The notes under the pieces: generated by a model | Told to the model about the DNA's origin: nothing | The model's database searches: none | What the model saw: the letters and a program-made list of their open reading frames with translations, nothing else | DNA from: Pyricularia pennisetigena | Taxonomy: Eukaryota > Ascomycota > Sordariomycetes > Magnaporthales > Pyriculariaceae | Length of the DNA stretch: 64,000 nucleotides | Assembly: GCF_004337985.1 (NCBI RefSeq) | Contig: NC_043741.1 | Span: forward strand, 7,229,126-7,293,125 | Direction: 5' to 3' | Shown: positions 23,633 to 35,172 of the stretch, one piece after another | Numbering within the stretch: position 1 is the stretch's first letter | Layout: every line of letters begins with the position of its first letter | Made by a program: the position numbers and the translations under genes

Positions 23633-23860
23633 GGATATGTTCGGTATAATCCTTTATTCAAATTTGGCGATAATTCGTTATTTTTGCACCGCTAGCTCAA
23701 AACTTTATATGCGGCCCCTGCGTCGTTTTTAACTTTCCAATTGCGGTCCGTGCACCGCAATTTAGTTATCCCGTTCCACCGGGTCTGGTCCTCCGCCCTG
23801 GATCTCCCTATTTATGCATGCGCGCTAGTGAGGTTATTCTAACACCGCTTTTTAAAATTA
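23633..23860. other. Unassigned, less AT-rich segment
   Basis: A segment of about 220 bp with blocks such as CCGTTCCACCGGGTC and GCATGCGCGCTAGTGAGG. Its composition differs from the RIPed surroundings. It has no match elsewhere in the window that I can see, and no ORF. Confidence 0.4.
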
Positions 23861-25829
23861 ATACGGCAGTTAACTGTTAAATTGTCCTTTGAAATTAATT
23901 TATCTGCGTAATTAACGCTTTTTATTGCAGGTCTTGGGCCTGCAATTTGGCGGTTAAAACTTCGTTTGGGTCGGGTTCAGGTCCCCTATTTGTTGGAATT
24001 GGGCCTGGAAGGCCCGATATAGGGCTGTCGTCCATTACAAGGTAACTTAAATTATAGTTGTTAAATCAACTAACCTAGTCGCCTAAGGGTAAATACCCTG
24101 CCTGGGGTTTTCTACATCGTTTGCCTTCAAACGGATATAGGCCTATCATTGCCGAATGTGGGGCTTAATGCTACTTGCGACGGTCGAATCCAATAAAAAT
24201 TCAGGGTTGGAATCCCTAAAATCCATAATTAATGGGTGCCCTGCTATTTATATTAATCCTGTTCCACGTAACTTCTACGGTGGCAGGCAAAAAACACCAC
24301 CCCTTGTCACCGTATATTTGTCGATGTAACTTTCACGACGTTAATATAATCCAAAACTTTTGACCCACAGGTACTTCGTTTGTTTTTTCACTGGTATCGC
24401 ACTTTCTAATTGATTTAACGATTTTGAACCCTGAAATTATAACCACAATCGATTTTATAATGTGGTTTTTTTCTCAAATAATCAAAGCCGCAACGCGTTG
24501 TTCAACTTTGTAAGATAACAAAAAAAAAAAGAAATCACGTTAATCGCCATTTTAAGGAAACATTTTACTGAACCCCAACGAGCACGCGTTCGTACTTTTA
24601 CATAACGCCGGGTCGGGGTTCCACACACCTGCAAAGTCGCAACCACTGTTCAGGAGTGGTGATTTTTACCCTTACCACGAAGTAATTCAATTCGCAAAAT
24701 GGGTGCAGGGCAATTTGCAGGGTATCGTGCAGGGTAAGGATTAACCAATTAACGTAATTCCGTTAATGGGTTTATAGGTTATTGGCGAAAAAATACAGGG
24801 GCTTTTAGCCCGAAATTGCTCAGGTAAACCCTATTGAACGCACTAAAATTTAATAGGCTATCATCGAGCGAATATAAGGGTTTTTGGGCCTAATTCGTTA
24901 GCGTAAGCCCTACCAAGATTTTAAACCAATTACAATAGCGTGCACAATCCACTAAAACCAAAATTCTGGGATTTTCAATGCAAGCGAGCGCTGCAATACC
25001 TGTAAATTAGGCTTAAATTAACACGCTAATTTAACGATCTTTATTGCAAATATAGGGGGTTTGAGTGCTAAAATATCACTTATATTAGCAATTCCGTATA
25101 AAAACAGCAATATTTTCGTTAGTATATATGCTATAAAAATACGATAATAACCAAAATAAAACCTGGTTTTCAGGTTTTTCAGCCATGCAAAATCCATTTC
25201 GGTGCATAAATTATAACCTTTTTGGGTTTATAATTTATTTATAGCATTAGCTGCTAACAGGGGTTTCAATATGAGCCTAGGTGCGGCGTGCTGCTAATTG
25301 CGTTACAAATATTATAATTACAGGGGTTTAACACCAGTAATTATAGGGTTTAAATACATTAATTGCATTAAAATGGTATTTTAATTTTGGAATTAACAGT
25401 TTAAATTAATTAGGGGGGCAAATTTTGCTTCATTTCCTTTATATACCTCCCAGTGTCGACATAGGGGTCCGTGCGCCAAAAAAAAACTTTCCGGTACCGC
25501 ACATGATTTTCCGAAAAATTATTTAATATGCGTTTTTGACAAAAAAAACACCTTTATTATTATATAAACCATTCCTGACTTCGTATTTATTGGTTAATTT
25601 GGTGAAATTTTTAACCCAAAATAAGGTAATTAGTTTATAAATGCAGGGGGGGTATTAAACCCGGTATAGGGTAAACCCCATTCGCTAACCGTTAAATCGT
25701 AACTCCTGTTCTACAAAATATAACGGATAATCCGACAACCCCGACAGCCCCATTTCGGCAGTATATATTGTGGCTTATATGCAAATAAAAGTGGACCCAT
25801 TGCAGGCAGAATAACGCATATAATCAACA
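23860..25829 (-). mobile_element. Copia fragment (minus): gag start, leader, 5' LTR
   Basis: The LTR at 25236-25829 (594 bp) reads TGTTGATTATATGCG on the minus strand. The leader (about 25235-24060) and gag start (24060-23860) match 3623-2640 of the left Copia copy. A MITE (24278-24682) interrupts the leader. Truncated before pol. Confidence 0.7.
24278..24682. mobile_element. TA-flanked MITE (family M), copy 1
   Basis: The ends are inverted repeats: CGGTGGCAGGCAAAAAACAC on the left and the complement of GTGATTTTTACCCTTACCAC on the right, with TA before and after. It is inserted in Copia leader sequence. The second copy (38531-38959) shares the interior, including GGGGTTCCACACACCTGCAA. There is no ORF. 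TA target plus inverted repeats suggests mobilisation by a Tc1/mariner-type transposase. Confidence 0.7.
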
Positions 25830-25859
25830 CGTTACTGGCGATATTGCAGCATTGGGTGT

Positions 25860-26075
25860 CTTGTTAATAGTACCGCTTTAAACGGCGAAATGTGACAAGT
25901 TGTCCTTAGACTAGAACGAGCGCGATCGTTGGGTGGACCTGACCCACAGGTACAACCAACGCCGCAATTGAGCCACGAAGTGGAACGAAGCGAACGAAGT
26001 GGATCAATTGCGGAACGTTCGTTCTAGGACGAGCCCTGAGACTACGTTCGGTCCCCATTGCAAAGCAGGGTGGTC
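25860..26075. mobile_element. Family E fragment with both terminal blocks joined
   Basis: It contains the GACAAGTTGTCC / AGAACGAGCGCGAT block and the GAGCCACGAAGTGG / GAGCCCTGAGACTA block within 220 bp, without the AT-rich interior, so it is an internally deleted E element. The right part is cut by pogo fragment F1. Confidence 0.6.
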
Positions 26076-26077
26076 TA

Positions 26078-26415
26078 CAGTGAGTGACCCACAAGTGGAC
26101 ATGCACCTGAAGTGGACACCTGTTTTGTTAGCAATTTCTAGCATCCTCAACACAACCCACCTATTTCAACGCGATAACGCACCGCAAATAACGCGTTTTT
26201 AAAGCCGAAAAAAGCCGTAATACCGAGAGATCTGGAATTTAAATTTACCCAGGCGGTTAAAACCGTAAAATTAGGTATTTCGAAAAATAAAACGGCCGCG
26301 CAATGGGCCGTGCCAAAAACCACCCTTATGCGTCGCCTTGACGGCGTTTTCGATCGAAAATAAACCCATAAACCGTATCAGTTACTCTTTAACGAATAGG
26401 AAAGGTTCGTTAAGC
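26078..26415 (+). mobile_element. Pogo/Fot1-type transposon fragment F1 (5' end)
   Basis: It is near-identical to the first 340 bp of F2 (44475 onward), beginning CAGTGAGTGACCCACAAGTG after a TA. It includes the transposase start (helix-turn-helix region, AQWAVP...TTL words) and is cut off by E3 at 26416. Confidence 0.75.
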
Positions 26416-28284
26416 TAATCTCAGGGCTCATCCCTAAAGCCCAAAACTCCACAATTGATCCACTTCGTTCGCTTCGCTCCACTTCGTGGCTCAATTGCGG
26501 TTTTGCAATGTACCTGGGGGTCCATCCAAAGAACGTTTTGGTTCAGGTTTGAGGACAATTTGTCGATTTTCGCCGTTTATAGCGGTATTTTTGGCCTTTT
26601 TTTAACCGAAACTCCTTTATTATTCCACAACCACGCATAATATTAAAATAATAAATTATCGTTGAAAATAGCGTTTAATACCGCTATTAGCAGCAATTCG
26701 ATTTATTTTATTATTTGCTATAATGGCCGAATTCGATACCACCTGCCCTTAATCCGTTTATGGCGGTACTGTTTTTTCGATTTTTTTTCGATTTTCGATT
26801 TCTTTTAATATTATTTTTTATTTTTGACCAAATTTTATAATTTCTTCACGTGGAGGGTCGTATATTTTTATATATCGTTATACTAAATTTTGGTGCATAT
26901 ATCAGATTATATAAGCAGTTAAATAGGCGGATAGGCAAAGTATATACTTTTTTATATATAATTTATAATCGAAACTCGTTTATATTTTTACCAATTTTAA
27001 CGATAATAAAACCAAAGCTTCAGAAGTCCGATTACGTATATAAACAAACGTCCAAATCCAATCCTGCCTTTAATATCGGTTTCAAAAATTGTTTAATAAA
27101 AGAAAATGCTAAATGTGTATTTTATAAATCTTTTTGCTTTATTTAATTATTTTTATATTATTTTTGTTTTGCAGCCAAATCTGGTGGTTTTTGCACGTGG
27201 GGGGTGGTATATATATATATTTAATATAATATTACACTTTTGTACGCTTATCCAATTATTTTAGCGGTTAAATATACGGATAGGTAAAGTGTATCCAATT
27301 TTATATATATTTTGCAATCGAAATGTTTTTATATTTTTACCAATTTTAACATTAATAAAACTAAAGTCTGTAAAAGTGGAGTGTATATATAAATAAACGT
27401 TAACGTGAAACCCAATTCACAATACCGGCCCTTTTTATTTTTTTATAATAAAAAATGCTCGATTTGTGTTATTTTTATATTTTTTGCTTTATTTAATTAA
27501 ATAAAATTTATAAAAAGAAAACTTAATTAAAATTTATTAACAAATTTATAAAGGAATGTATTAATTAGATATTATTTTCAGTTTACCAATATTTGCGTAA
27601 ATTATTTAATTTTTTAACAAACTGTTAATTTATATAAAAATATTAATAAAACTTTTATTTTAATCGATAATTGCATGCATTTTGCAGTGTTAGGTTTACT
27701 AAGTTTCAAAAACTCTAATTTCAATTAAAATTACTATAATATACCATTATTTAAAATAAAAATTAAATATAATGAAAAATTACAAATTTTATTTAATATT
27801 TTAATATTTTTCCATATATAGTAGCTATTAAAACGCGGCCGGCATTTAAATGATCAACAAACTCCAATCAATTTAACGCAAATTATTATATATTTTTATA
27901 ATTTTTATTGGTTTTTTTATTCAAATATTTAATTATATATTATGGTTACACCATTTTCTTTTGCTATTATAATGCGAATATATTATATATACCCGCTATA
28001 AACGGTAAAATACTACAAATCATCCTTACATTAATAAAATAATTATTAACGATATCGCAATATTAGGTATATTATTAATAATACCGTTATAAACGGCGGA
28101 ATGCGACAAATTATCGTTGGTAGTACCGCCATGAACGGCGAAATGCGACAAGATGTCCTCAGACTATAACGAGCGCGATTTTTTCGGCCAATGTAATTGG
28201 TCGAAAAGCCATGTGGCTGAAAGGTACATGGAGCGCTCGGTCCCCACTGCGGAGCAGGGGGGTCTAGTCTGAGCACTGAGACTA
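26416..28284. mobile_element. Family E TIR element, copy E3 (1869 bp)
   Basis: Starts TAATCTCAGGGCTCA (one RIP-type change from TAGTCTCAG) and ends GAGCACTGAGACTA, in inverted orientation relative to E1. The full interior is present. Left flank is F1. The right flank begins the gene island and contains an extra ACTGAGACTA (28286-28295). No clear duplication of the target is visible. Confidence 0.75.
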
Positions 28285-28487
28285 CACTGAGACTAGGTTT
28301 TGTAAACCCCTCTCTGAGGGGGCCCACAACGCACAGCGCCCAAACAATTATAGCCACAATCGTTTTCCTGTCACGCGACGCGGATTGTCTTGGGTGGAGG
28401 CAAAAGCATTAATAATGTCATTGCAATTCTCCAGTCTGTCACTATTTTGTCTTTACATACCCACAGTTATCATCTCGCACGCCCACA

Positions 28488-29327
28488 ATGGAACACACAA
28501 CGAACAATCTCGACTGGACTCTGAACGGCGAGCTCAAGATCAGAGACGGACCATACGGGCCCAGTGTTTCTAGCCATGGACACCAAGACTGGACAGCTTT
28601 TATCGGCCGAGCGACTTGAACTCGATGGGGCCGACGCTGAAAGCAGCAGTTTCACAGCTGGAGCAGAATTTTGTCGTCAACAGCGGCGGACATAACATGG
28701 TTCGATACTTTAGATGCCACACCAAAAGAGAACATACGTGCCTTCTCGCCGAGCAGGTCAACGACAGCAGTTTGACCGAGATGCTTCGTAGCTGCGGGAC
28801 CAATCGCCGCGGATTTGGCTCGCAGCATCCTCCGCTCATTGCTGACTGGGCTCAAATAACTGCATGCCCACGGCAGCTATACCAAGGTACTCCCAAACCC
28901 GGACTACATTTTTGTGGATCAGAAGGGCGCCGCCAAAACCGACGTCCCAGTCCTTGACATTGTCGTGGCTGCCTACCTCCCTTCCGCCCGCCTCCCTCGC
29001 GTTGCCAGAGTTAGGGCTGGGACAAGGTAGTCTGGAAAAGGCGGATGTGCGGCTTTTTTAGGAATTGTGGTGGCGCAAATGCTGTCTGGTAAAGCAAAGC
29101 TTGCTGATAATTACATTTCGGCTACTTCGCTGGGCGAAAGGCTCGTCAACTGCCCAGGTTCGGCCGTGGACATAATGCTGCCGGAGCATGTGGTAAAGCT
29201 ATTACGGGAGGAGCCGCTAGCCTGTGGCTTTCTACGGAAATGCCTGGCAGTAAAGGTGGCGGATCGGCCTGGGATATCAGATTTGCAAACAAATGCGTTT
29301 CTTTCGGTTTCGTCGTTTAATCATTAA
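28488..29327 (+). pseudogene. MAPKKK-like (STE11/BCK1-type) protein kinase, decayed
   Basis: Kinase subdomains are readable across several frames. They comprise a glycine-loop remnant with VFLAMDTKTGQLLSAERLE (28564-28620), a hinge area HNMVRYF / HTCLLAEQV (28695-28760), LTGL-LHAHG (about 28840-28876), NPDYIFVDQKG (28890-28925), LPELGLGQGSLEKADV (about 29005-29052, the APE region), LGIVVAQMLSGK (29055-29090) and a C-lobe end FLRKCLAVKVADRP (29235-29280). The order and spacing match a kinase domain of about 270 residues. The invariant VAIK lysine appears replaced, the HRD loop is lost (HGSYTKVLPN) and the DFG motif is lost. At least four +1 shifts, one -1 shift and stops are needed to follow it. 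It is non-functional as sequenced. Confidence 0.65.
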
Positions 29328-30352
29328 AGCCCAATGTAGTAATACAAAGACAGGGGCTCATGGAAAACTTGAATAAGTTTTTGATTGCAAGTTGGAATGT
29401 GCGGTTACATTTGCCATTGAAAGGTAAAATTGAGCCGTACGAACGGGAATGGCGGCAAAGGTGCGAAGACGGGGAGAAAGCGTGTTAAAGCGCGCTCTGA
29501 AATTCGTTTTCTTGGATATCGTCGCCCAAAGATGCGATTAAAAAACTCAACGTCCATCGTTTCAACTTTCTCAGATGATCTCGGAGACTAAGATGACTAG
29601 GTACGCAAAATGCGTCTGCCGCGCCTTTAAATGTGAAAAGTAACTGCAAACGAAGCGTTTCGACAAGCAAGAGGGCTGAGAAACTACCTAACGCAGGGAA
29701 GTTCTTTGAAGAAATTAGACATTGGATGCTGCACCGAAAGTCTGAAAGATTAAATGCCATAAAGAGGCCAGGTCTTTCTGGATGTGTGTACCTAGGTAGG
29801 ACCGACTTGTTAACAGTAAACATTCAAGTCCAACCAAATATTTGAGGATCGACAAAAGCATTCTCAAGCTCGCCATTCTATTTGGACTCACCGATTCCGC
29901 CTAAGCCTCGGCCGAGGGGCATGGGATGTAGCAGTACACGACATGATTCAACGATTCCTATTAATAAGAGAAGTCGACGAGGATCAGTAGGCGCAAAATT
30001 ACCAAACAAACCCGAAAAGAACCTGCCCTAGTCACATACCTGGTACGCATGATGTATATAAGCAAAAATCGAAAATCTCTCAAGACTTTTTCTTTAAATG
30101 CGACGATGACCTACCTTGATTGATTTCTGCTTCGGTATGCTATTTTTAGTATGTATATCGCAATTCACAGCCTTTCCGTCCATTGAAAACCGACCATAGA
30201 CTTATAAGATGTGCACTGCAGGAAACACTCTAGTTGTTAATAATTTCCGGCTACTTTTCTCTTTCATCATTAGCCATCATTTGAACGGATTAACAAAATT
30301 GTAATATCATTTAACTATCTTCACTTGTTTGTGAACGATTATTTTAGCTACA
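29328..30352. other. Intergenic, no recognised gene
   Basis: Composition is island-like. An open minus-strand stretch 29485-29823 (112 codons) has no recognisable motif, start context or family. No repeat is detected. Confidence 0.4.
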
Positions 30353-31036
30353 ATGTATCCCATTTACAAAAGCTATACTATTTTCCTTGCCTGTTTAACC
30401 TGGTTGACTTTATCAGCTGAAGGTGCTTGAACAGCAAAAACACCCCAGATTTCGCGCCTTGCCGGGAAACAGGTGGAAACACGCTCCGTCTTACTTACTA
30501 AACGGCACCGTTTTGACAATAGTTGCAACAATAACCAGCTTGGCGAGTTGGATAAACAAATAAAAAGGTACTATAAAAGCTTAAGTTGCTTAACGAGGAT
30601 AGTTCATAACACACATGCTAAGATATGACCGTGGCGCACTTCCAGGGCAAAAAGTCTCGCTTCGGCCGGAAAGAAAATAATAGAAAAGTATCCAAATTCA
30701 GTCCATGAATATTTTGGAATCGATAGTTATTTAACAACCCAGCAAATAAAAACATTCTTACATAACAGTATGGTCGCACTTCACAACGAGCGAAGGGAGG
30801 TTTTGATAAGCTGCAAACCTTTACGCCAAAGTGACTGCATAGGTGACCACCCTACTGCTGCGGATAAGAGTGGCAATACATTGGTATTATGTCCCGAGTT
30901 TTGGGGGCCACGGCCAGCTGGCTCCACAGACGGATCTGACTTTCGAGCTGTAGCTTTGTTAAAGGGGATTCTGCAGCTTTCATTCGGTAACTACCTGAGC
31001 TATATCTTACCTCTCAAAGCTGCGTTTGGATATTAA
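30353..31036 (+). pseudogene. Secreted protease-like protein frame with two in-frame TGA codons
   Basis: From the ATG at 30353 a single frame runs 684 bp to TAA at 31034-31036, interrupted only by TGA at 30428-30430 and 30626-30628. Residues 1-25 (MYPIYKSYTIFLACLTWLTL...) form a signal peptide. A Kex2-like KR lies in VLLTKRHRFDNSC. A later section has cysteines at DCIGDHPTAADKSGNTLVLC and an FWGPRPAG turn, followed by FRAVALLKGILQLSFG. This resembles the Cys-rich segment and HExxH helix of fungal secreted metalloproteases, with HExxH replaced by KGILQ. Family assignment is tentative. One frame continuing through both stops suggests recent inactivation (CGA to TGA is a single C-to-T change) or readthrough. 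Alternatives: two short secreted proteins, or an unrecognised intron. Confidence 0.45.
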
Positions 31037-31145
31037 CTTTAACTTGTAATATGTAGTCACAGGGTCATACCCAGGGTAAGTGACGTCATCTGATTTTACT
31101 TATGAACCTTTATGCTAACAAAAGAAAAGGGCAAATGTGGATACC

Positions 31146-31304
31146 ATGGCTTCATTTTCCCTCATGGCCAGGAAGCGGTTGGATGCAGATCTCGCTCGCG
31201 AACAAGCCGAATACGATGAACTATGCCGAAAAGTCAAAGGTCGCATCGCAAGTTGTAAGAAAAAGCTGGGTTTCTCGTCAAATTCAAAGGAACCCAAGTC
31301 GTAG
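31146..31304 (+). CDS. Short ORF, 52 aa, charged helix, unknown
   Basis: ATG in good context (ACCATGG) opens a 52-codon ORF ending TAG. The protein is basic and likely helical (RKRLDADLAREQAEYDELCR). It has no signal peptide and two cysteines. It could be the surviving piece of a larger decayed gene or a fortuitous ORF; no neighbour supports a role. Confidence 0.25.
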   Translation: MASFSLMARKRLDADLAREQAEYDELCRKVKGRIASCKKKLGFSSNSKEPKS

Positions 31305-32274
31305 TCAAAGCCCATTAAGGCCCGACTCGGGTAGCTATCAAAGAGACACTTATTCTTCGCGGTGATTTCTCCATATCAAGAAAGAGAGATCATATACCTC
31401 TTCACAACTAGGGGCACAACCTCCATGGGTTCTAGGGAGTATCGCTCTTCAAGCTGAATGTTGATGTAAAGACTGGACATTCAGTACATATTTTGCCGAC
31501 GTCAAGAGTGGCATAGTGAGTCTTCTGCTTGGGCACCGGGATAGGTCAAGATAAAAATGGGCAAGGCTTAGCGTAGAAATAAACACCCTAACCCACATCA
31601 AATAGGAAGCTCAATTTGTTTTTATCTTTAGTTACGGGCCGAGGTGGAATTCTCCGCAATTTTACGATAATGCCTGTATGGTTATTTGGTTGTTTGTTAT
31701 GTGTGTTTCTGTACCTCTTTTTTTTTTCTTTTTTTTTTTTTTTTTTTTTCTTCTCTCTCTTCACGTTCCTTGCGCGTTGTCTAGTAAACGGAACACGTAA
31801 ACCACTTTCAGACTTACTATTGTTTGGGTGTGTGAAATCTGTCCTGGTAATAATGGCAACAGCTATTCTCCGCGACCTTGCTTTACCGGTGGAAGCCGCC
31901 ACATAACCCGACCCGTTTCAGGCGCCATCCATGCCGACGAATCCCTGCCTCGCACAGCGAACACCTGTTGTAGAGATACCCTGATGTCATCGTTCGGACA
32001 ACCTTGACTAGGCAGGCCGATGTTTGCGAATCAATGTTGACCCGCTCAATTAAAGAATGTATAACCGTCAGTGTGCCATCGGGGAGACTGGACTGGGAAG
32101 CCGAGTTGGAGAGAGATCCTTGACAGAATCGTGTGCGCAAACATTTTTATTATATGAACATGGGTTAGTAGCTATGCTGGCCATGTACGGTCTGTTAGCT
32201 AGCAATTGGGAGAATCTCAGGTCAAGCGTAACAATCTGGTTTTGCAAACCTTCACCGTGTTTTCTTTTTTTCCT
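31305..32274. other. Intergenic, with long polypyrimidine tract
   Basis: No recognised gene. A tract of about 45 nt, almost only T with a few C (31715-31760), may be a poly(A) tail of an old retroposon on the minus strand or a promoter element; no retroposon body is recognisable. Confidence 0.4.
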
Positions 32275-33611
32275 ATGATTTTCAGATCTATAGATCCGCG
32301 TCGGCCACAGAAAAACGACAGGCACGAATCTGCACCCAAATGGCGACCGACCGACACCGTCTTACCGGTACATGCAATCGACAACACTGCTACTTTAGAG
32401 GCAATCGTGACCAGCCAAGCATTGGGATTCAACGATGTTCTCGATGGACATCTGCTGCACAGCTCCCTGATGGAGCTCTTGAGCACCGGGAACTGGAAAG
32501 GGCTTGGCGGCCGTTTTCGAGTCAATGTGCGCCTCCCACAGGTGTAATTCGTTCTGGATAATGACGCGGGCAATGGACACTGACGTCTTATCAATACAGA
32601 GCGCCAACATGTTGGAGCTCCATGTTCCCACCCGCTTCTCAGACGCGGTACCTGCAGTCTCGTATACGCACGCAAAGCACCCGGGCTTGAAGCACGAAAT
32701 CGACGACATGGGCGGCCTGCACGAGGATCCACTGGCTGTCGTGGAGGCGGATGATGGCCCAGACGAGGAGCCTTTTGTCCTTGAACAGAAGCGGTTCCAG
32801 GGCTTCAGCCTCTTCATGTTCTCCATTAGAGCCCTGGGGGCCTGGATCTTCTCGCCCAAGATCCTCCACAAGGGCATCTTCATAACCAGCCGCCCTCTTC
32901 GCCCAGGTGAAGCAACGAGTCGTCCAAGAGCAAGAGGCGCTGTACAGGGATGAGCCAAGCAAAAAGCCATTCATCAGCAACGGAGACGTCTTCTGCTCGT
33001 GGCTGGTACGATTGGCATGCTCGGGAACGTTCGCCACGTCGAACAGGTCAGTGGTCCTCATGTCGGCGGTCGACATTCGATCGAGGCTCCAGAGGCTGTT
33101 CAAGCCCCGGACCGTCTACGCACAGAACATCCTGGCTTTCAACTTTACGTCGGTGCCTATGGCCGACGTGTTGATGGGCCCCCTGAGCCGCTTCGCACGC
33201 CATATCCGGGAGAGCCTGATGCTCCAGACCTCGGAGACGCAGATGTACGCGGGAGTCCAACGCAATCTGCGGTCCATCGCGACGAGCGGCAGAGTGCCCC
33301 TCTATGCGGATTCGGACAGCGTCATGGTGGTCATGTCCAACCTCACAAAGCTGAGTTGGCATGATGTGTTCAACTTTAAGCCCGCCGTCGTTAAGACGGG
33401 ATCCAGCGGTGAGAAGGATACCACGGGATTGCCCGTGTGGCAGGTTGCTTGCTCCGAGTCGAAAGACAGCTATGCCACCTCTCTCATGCTGAACTGAGCG
33501 GACTTGGATGGCAACTACTGGGCCGAAGCCACTCTTCCAGCCCCGGCCTGGGAGAATCTGGAGAAGCAGCTCTTGAAGTGGGAGCGATCGGGAGCGATAA
33601 AGACGAGATAA
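32275..33611 (+). pseudogene. BAHD-type fungal acyltransferase, HxxxD segment deleted, frameshifted
   Basis: Exon 1 (32275-32526) contains VLPVHAIDNTATLEA and LGFNDVLDGHLLHSSLMELL, and ends GGRFRVN. A 73-nt GT-AG intron (32527-32599) is followed by SANMLELHVPTRFSDAVPAV, SYTHAKHPGLK, then FVLEQKRFQGF, and after a +1 shift near 32889 ALFAQVKQRV and KKPFISNGDVFCSWL. The C-terminal part (33045-33494) contains RVPLYADSDSVMVVMSNLTK. These are landmarks of fungal PF02458-type transferases, which acylate alcohols of secondary metabolites using acyl-CoA. Between HPGLK and LEQKR only about 30 residues remain where the family has roughly 100 or more and where HxxxDG should lie, so the catalytic histidine segment is missing in frame. 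TGA at 33495 precedes a family-like tail (GNYWAEATLPAPAWENLE) ending at 33611. Confidence 0.7.
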
Positions 33612-33984
33612 GGAGACTAGAAAATCCACCCAATTCCGGAAGATCAAACCTGTCAATAAGATTGCCGTTTCGGATTCAGGTGGAAAGATGAAAGGAACAC
33701 GGGGTTAGCACAAGCTCTAAAATTACGGACTCATCATGAGATTTTAGCTTTGGACGCTTATCCTACTGCGATATAGACTACAGACGCATAGCAAGCATCA
33801 AAAAGCCAAGAAATGCAACGAATGAGAAGATTTTCCAGTCTTACACTCGTTACTGACTTAACTGTGCGTTAGCAACAAGCACCTTGAGCGAGCAAACCCA
33901 CAAGAAACACTGACAGCCAACCATCGAATATTGTAATTGTATACGAATAACGTTTTTCAGACTAGACTAGTCTAACTGTTGCTC
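33612..33984. other. Intergenic between convergent acyltransferase genes
   Basis: No gene or repeat is seen. The two flanking genes point towards each other. Confidence 0.4.
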
Positions 33985-35172
33985 CTATCTTGAGAAATGC
34001 TCCCTAGCATAAGACACCAACTGGGGGGGGCTATGCGAACAGGCAACATCTCTCCCGAATCTCGTACCACTTCGGTGTTGCGCATAAAACCATACCGGGG
34101 AAGAGTAAGATAGAAAAGCCAAAGCCCATACATATCCCAGAGCCCTCTTGACGATTCTTGGTAGCGGGATAACCTTGGCCAAGGTAGCCTGGAGCAGATC
34201 TTCAAAGTACGATGCCAACAGGCTGGAGAATAAAGGTCGTGAAAGAAACGGCTTTCGAGATCGGGATCCCCATGCCCACGTCCGAGGAGATGTGGCATAC
34301 GCCAGAGAGAAAGAAGGCAAGCCACAGCCGCGTGTAAACAGACACCAGGGTGCGGCGAGGGATGCCGAGAACCTCGTCGGAAATGGCGTCGGCGTGCCCT
34401 GTCACCCATTTACGCCAGGTCTGACGCCAGTAATGACTGCAGAGGTTCCAGATTAGCAAGCGGAACAGGGAGAACTCGGGAGGGTCGAGATGTGCAGGCC
34501 TTAACCCCCAACGAATAGGCCTCCAAAGGCGAGCCAAACAAGGGCGGCCACGAAGCCGGGCTGTCCAGTCCCGCCAAGACGACTAGCAACGACAGAGAAT
34601 TGGTCTGGAGCATCACGGCGCAGTAGATGGTGGCATAGAACGACATGGTTGACGCCAGCCGATAGGCCAGATCCTGCCGTGAGAGGCTCATGACATCAAA
34701 ACCCAGGGTTTGTTTTGGCAGCGAGTAAAAGACTGGGTCGGCGGGCGGCAGGGCCGACATGGCGTCTGGTAGAAAATAGGCGAACGCCGTCTGCGCTAGC
34801 GTTCTAACGGCGTAGGAGATGCGAGACCGTGGCGCGCTGTGCGGCGGGATATTCGAGATCTTCATTTGCCATTTGGTTCCGATCCGTCGCAGGTTCCATA
34901 CCGTGACTGCGACACGGAAGATGGCGATAGACCAATGAAAAGGGAGAATCTGCAGAGTAAAAGTCGCTCCCCACGGCCCGAGAGATGATGATGAGTTCCG
35001 AACTGCTCATGAATTGTATTGCAAAACATGGCAAGACGGTGGCGGCTGTCAAGGGTGACTGGGACAGTTGCAGCAAATGTCTTTTTTGCAGCGCAAAAGT
35101 AATTGCGCCGAGGAAGCACACGGCGGTTGATGTGTATTCTGGTATTGCTGATTCATTTGACCAAACAACCAC
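33985..35172 (-). pseudogene. Wax-synthase-type membrane O-acyltransferase, two frameshifts
   Basis: On the minus strand from ATG at 35172 there are two hydrophobic segments (STAVCFLGAITFAL, LTAATVLPCFAIQFMSSSEL). A +1 shift near 34970 follows, then WNLRRIGTKWQMKISNIPP, the signature [LI]RGIGxxWxxKN of the fungal wax-synthase/membrane acetyltransferase family. Next come WPPLFGSPLEAYS, a 76-nt GT-AG intron (34512-34437, branch GCTAAT), YWRQTWRKW (normally [FY]WHQ, here H to R), LAFFLSGVCHI with the conserved SGxxH histidine, and after another +1 shift at 34204-34206 EDLLQATLAKV to the stop at 33985. Joined length is about 370 aa, normal for the family, with about seven membrane segments. Relatives acetylate terpenoid or polyketide alcohols in biosynthetic clusters. 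Divergent from the SDR gene with a 344-bp shared promoter. Confidence 0.7.

Noticed and set aside
29485..29823. 112-codon minus ORF
   Set aside because: No recognisable domain and no support from neighbours; treated as intergenic.
32217..33656. Long minus-strand ORFs (171, 191, 154 and 202 codons)
   Set aside because: They lie antisense to the acyltransferase, whose motifs are all on the plus strand. High GC makes antisense frames open.
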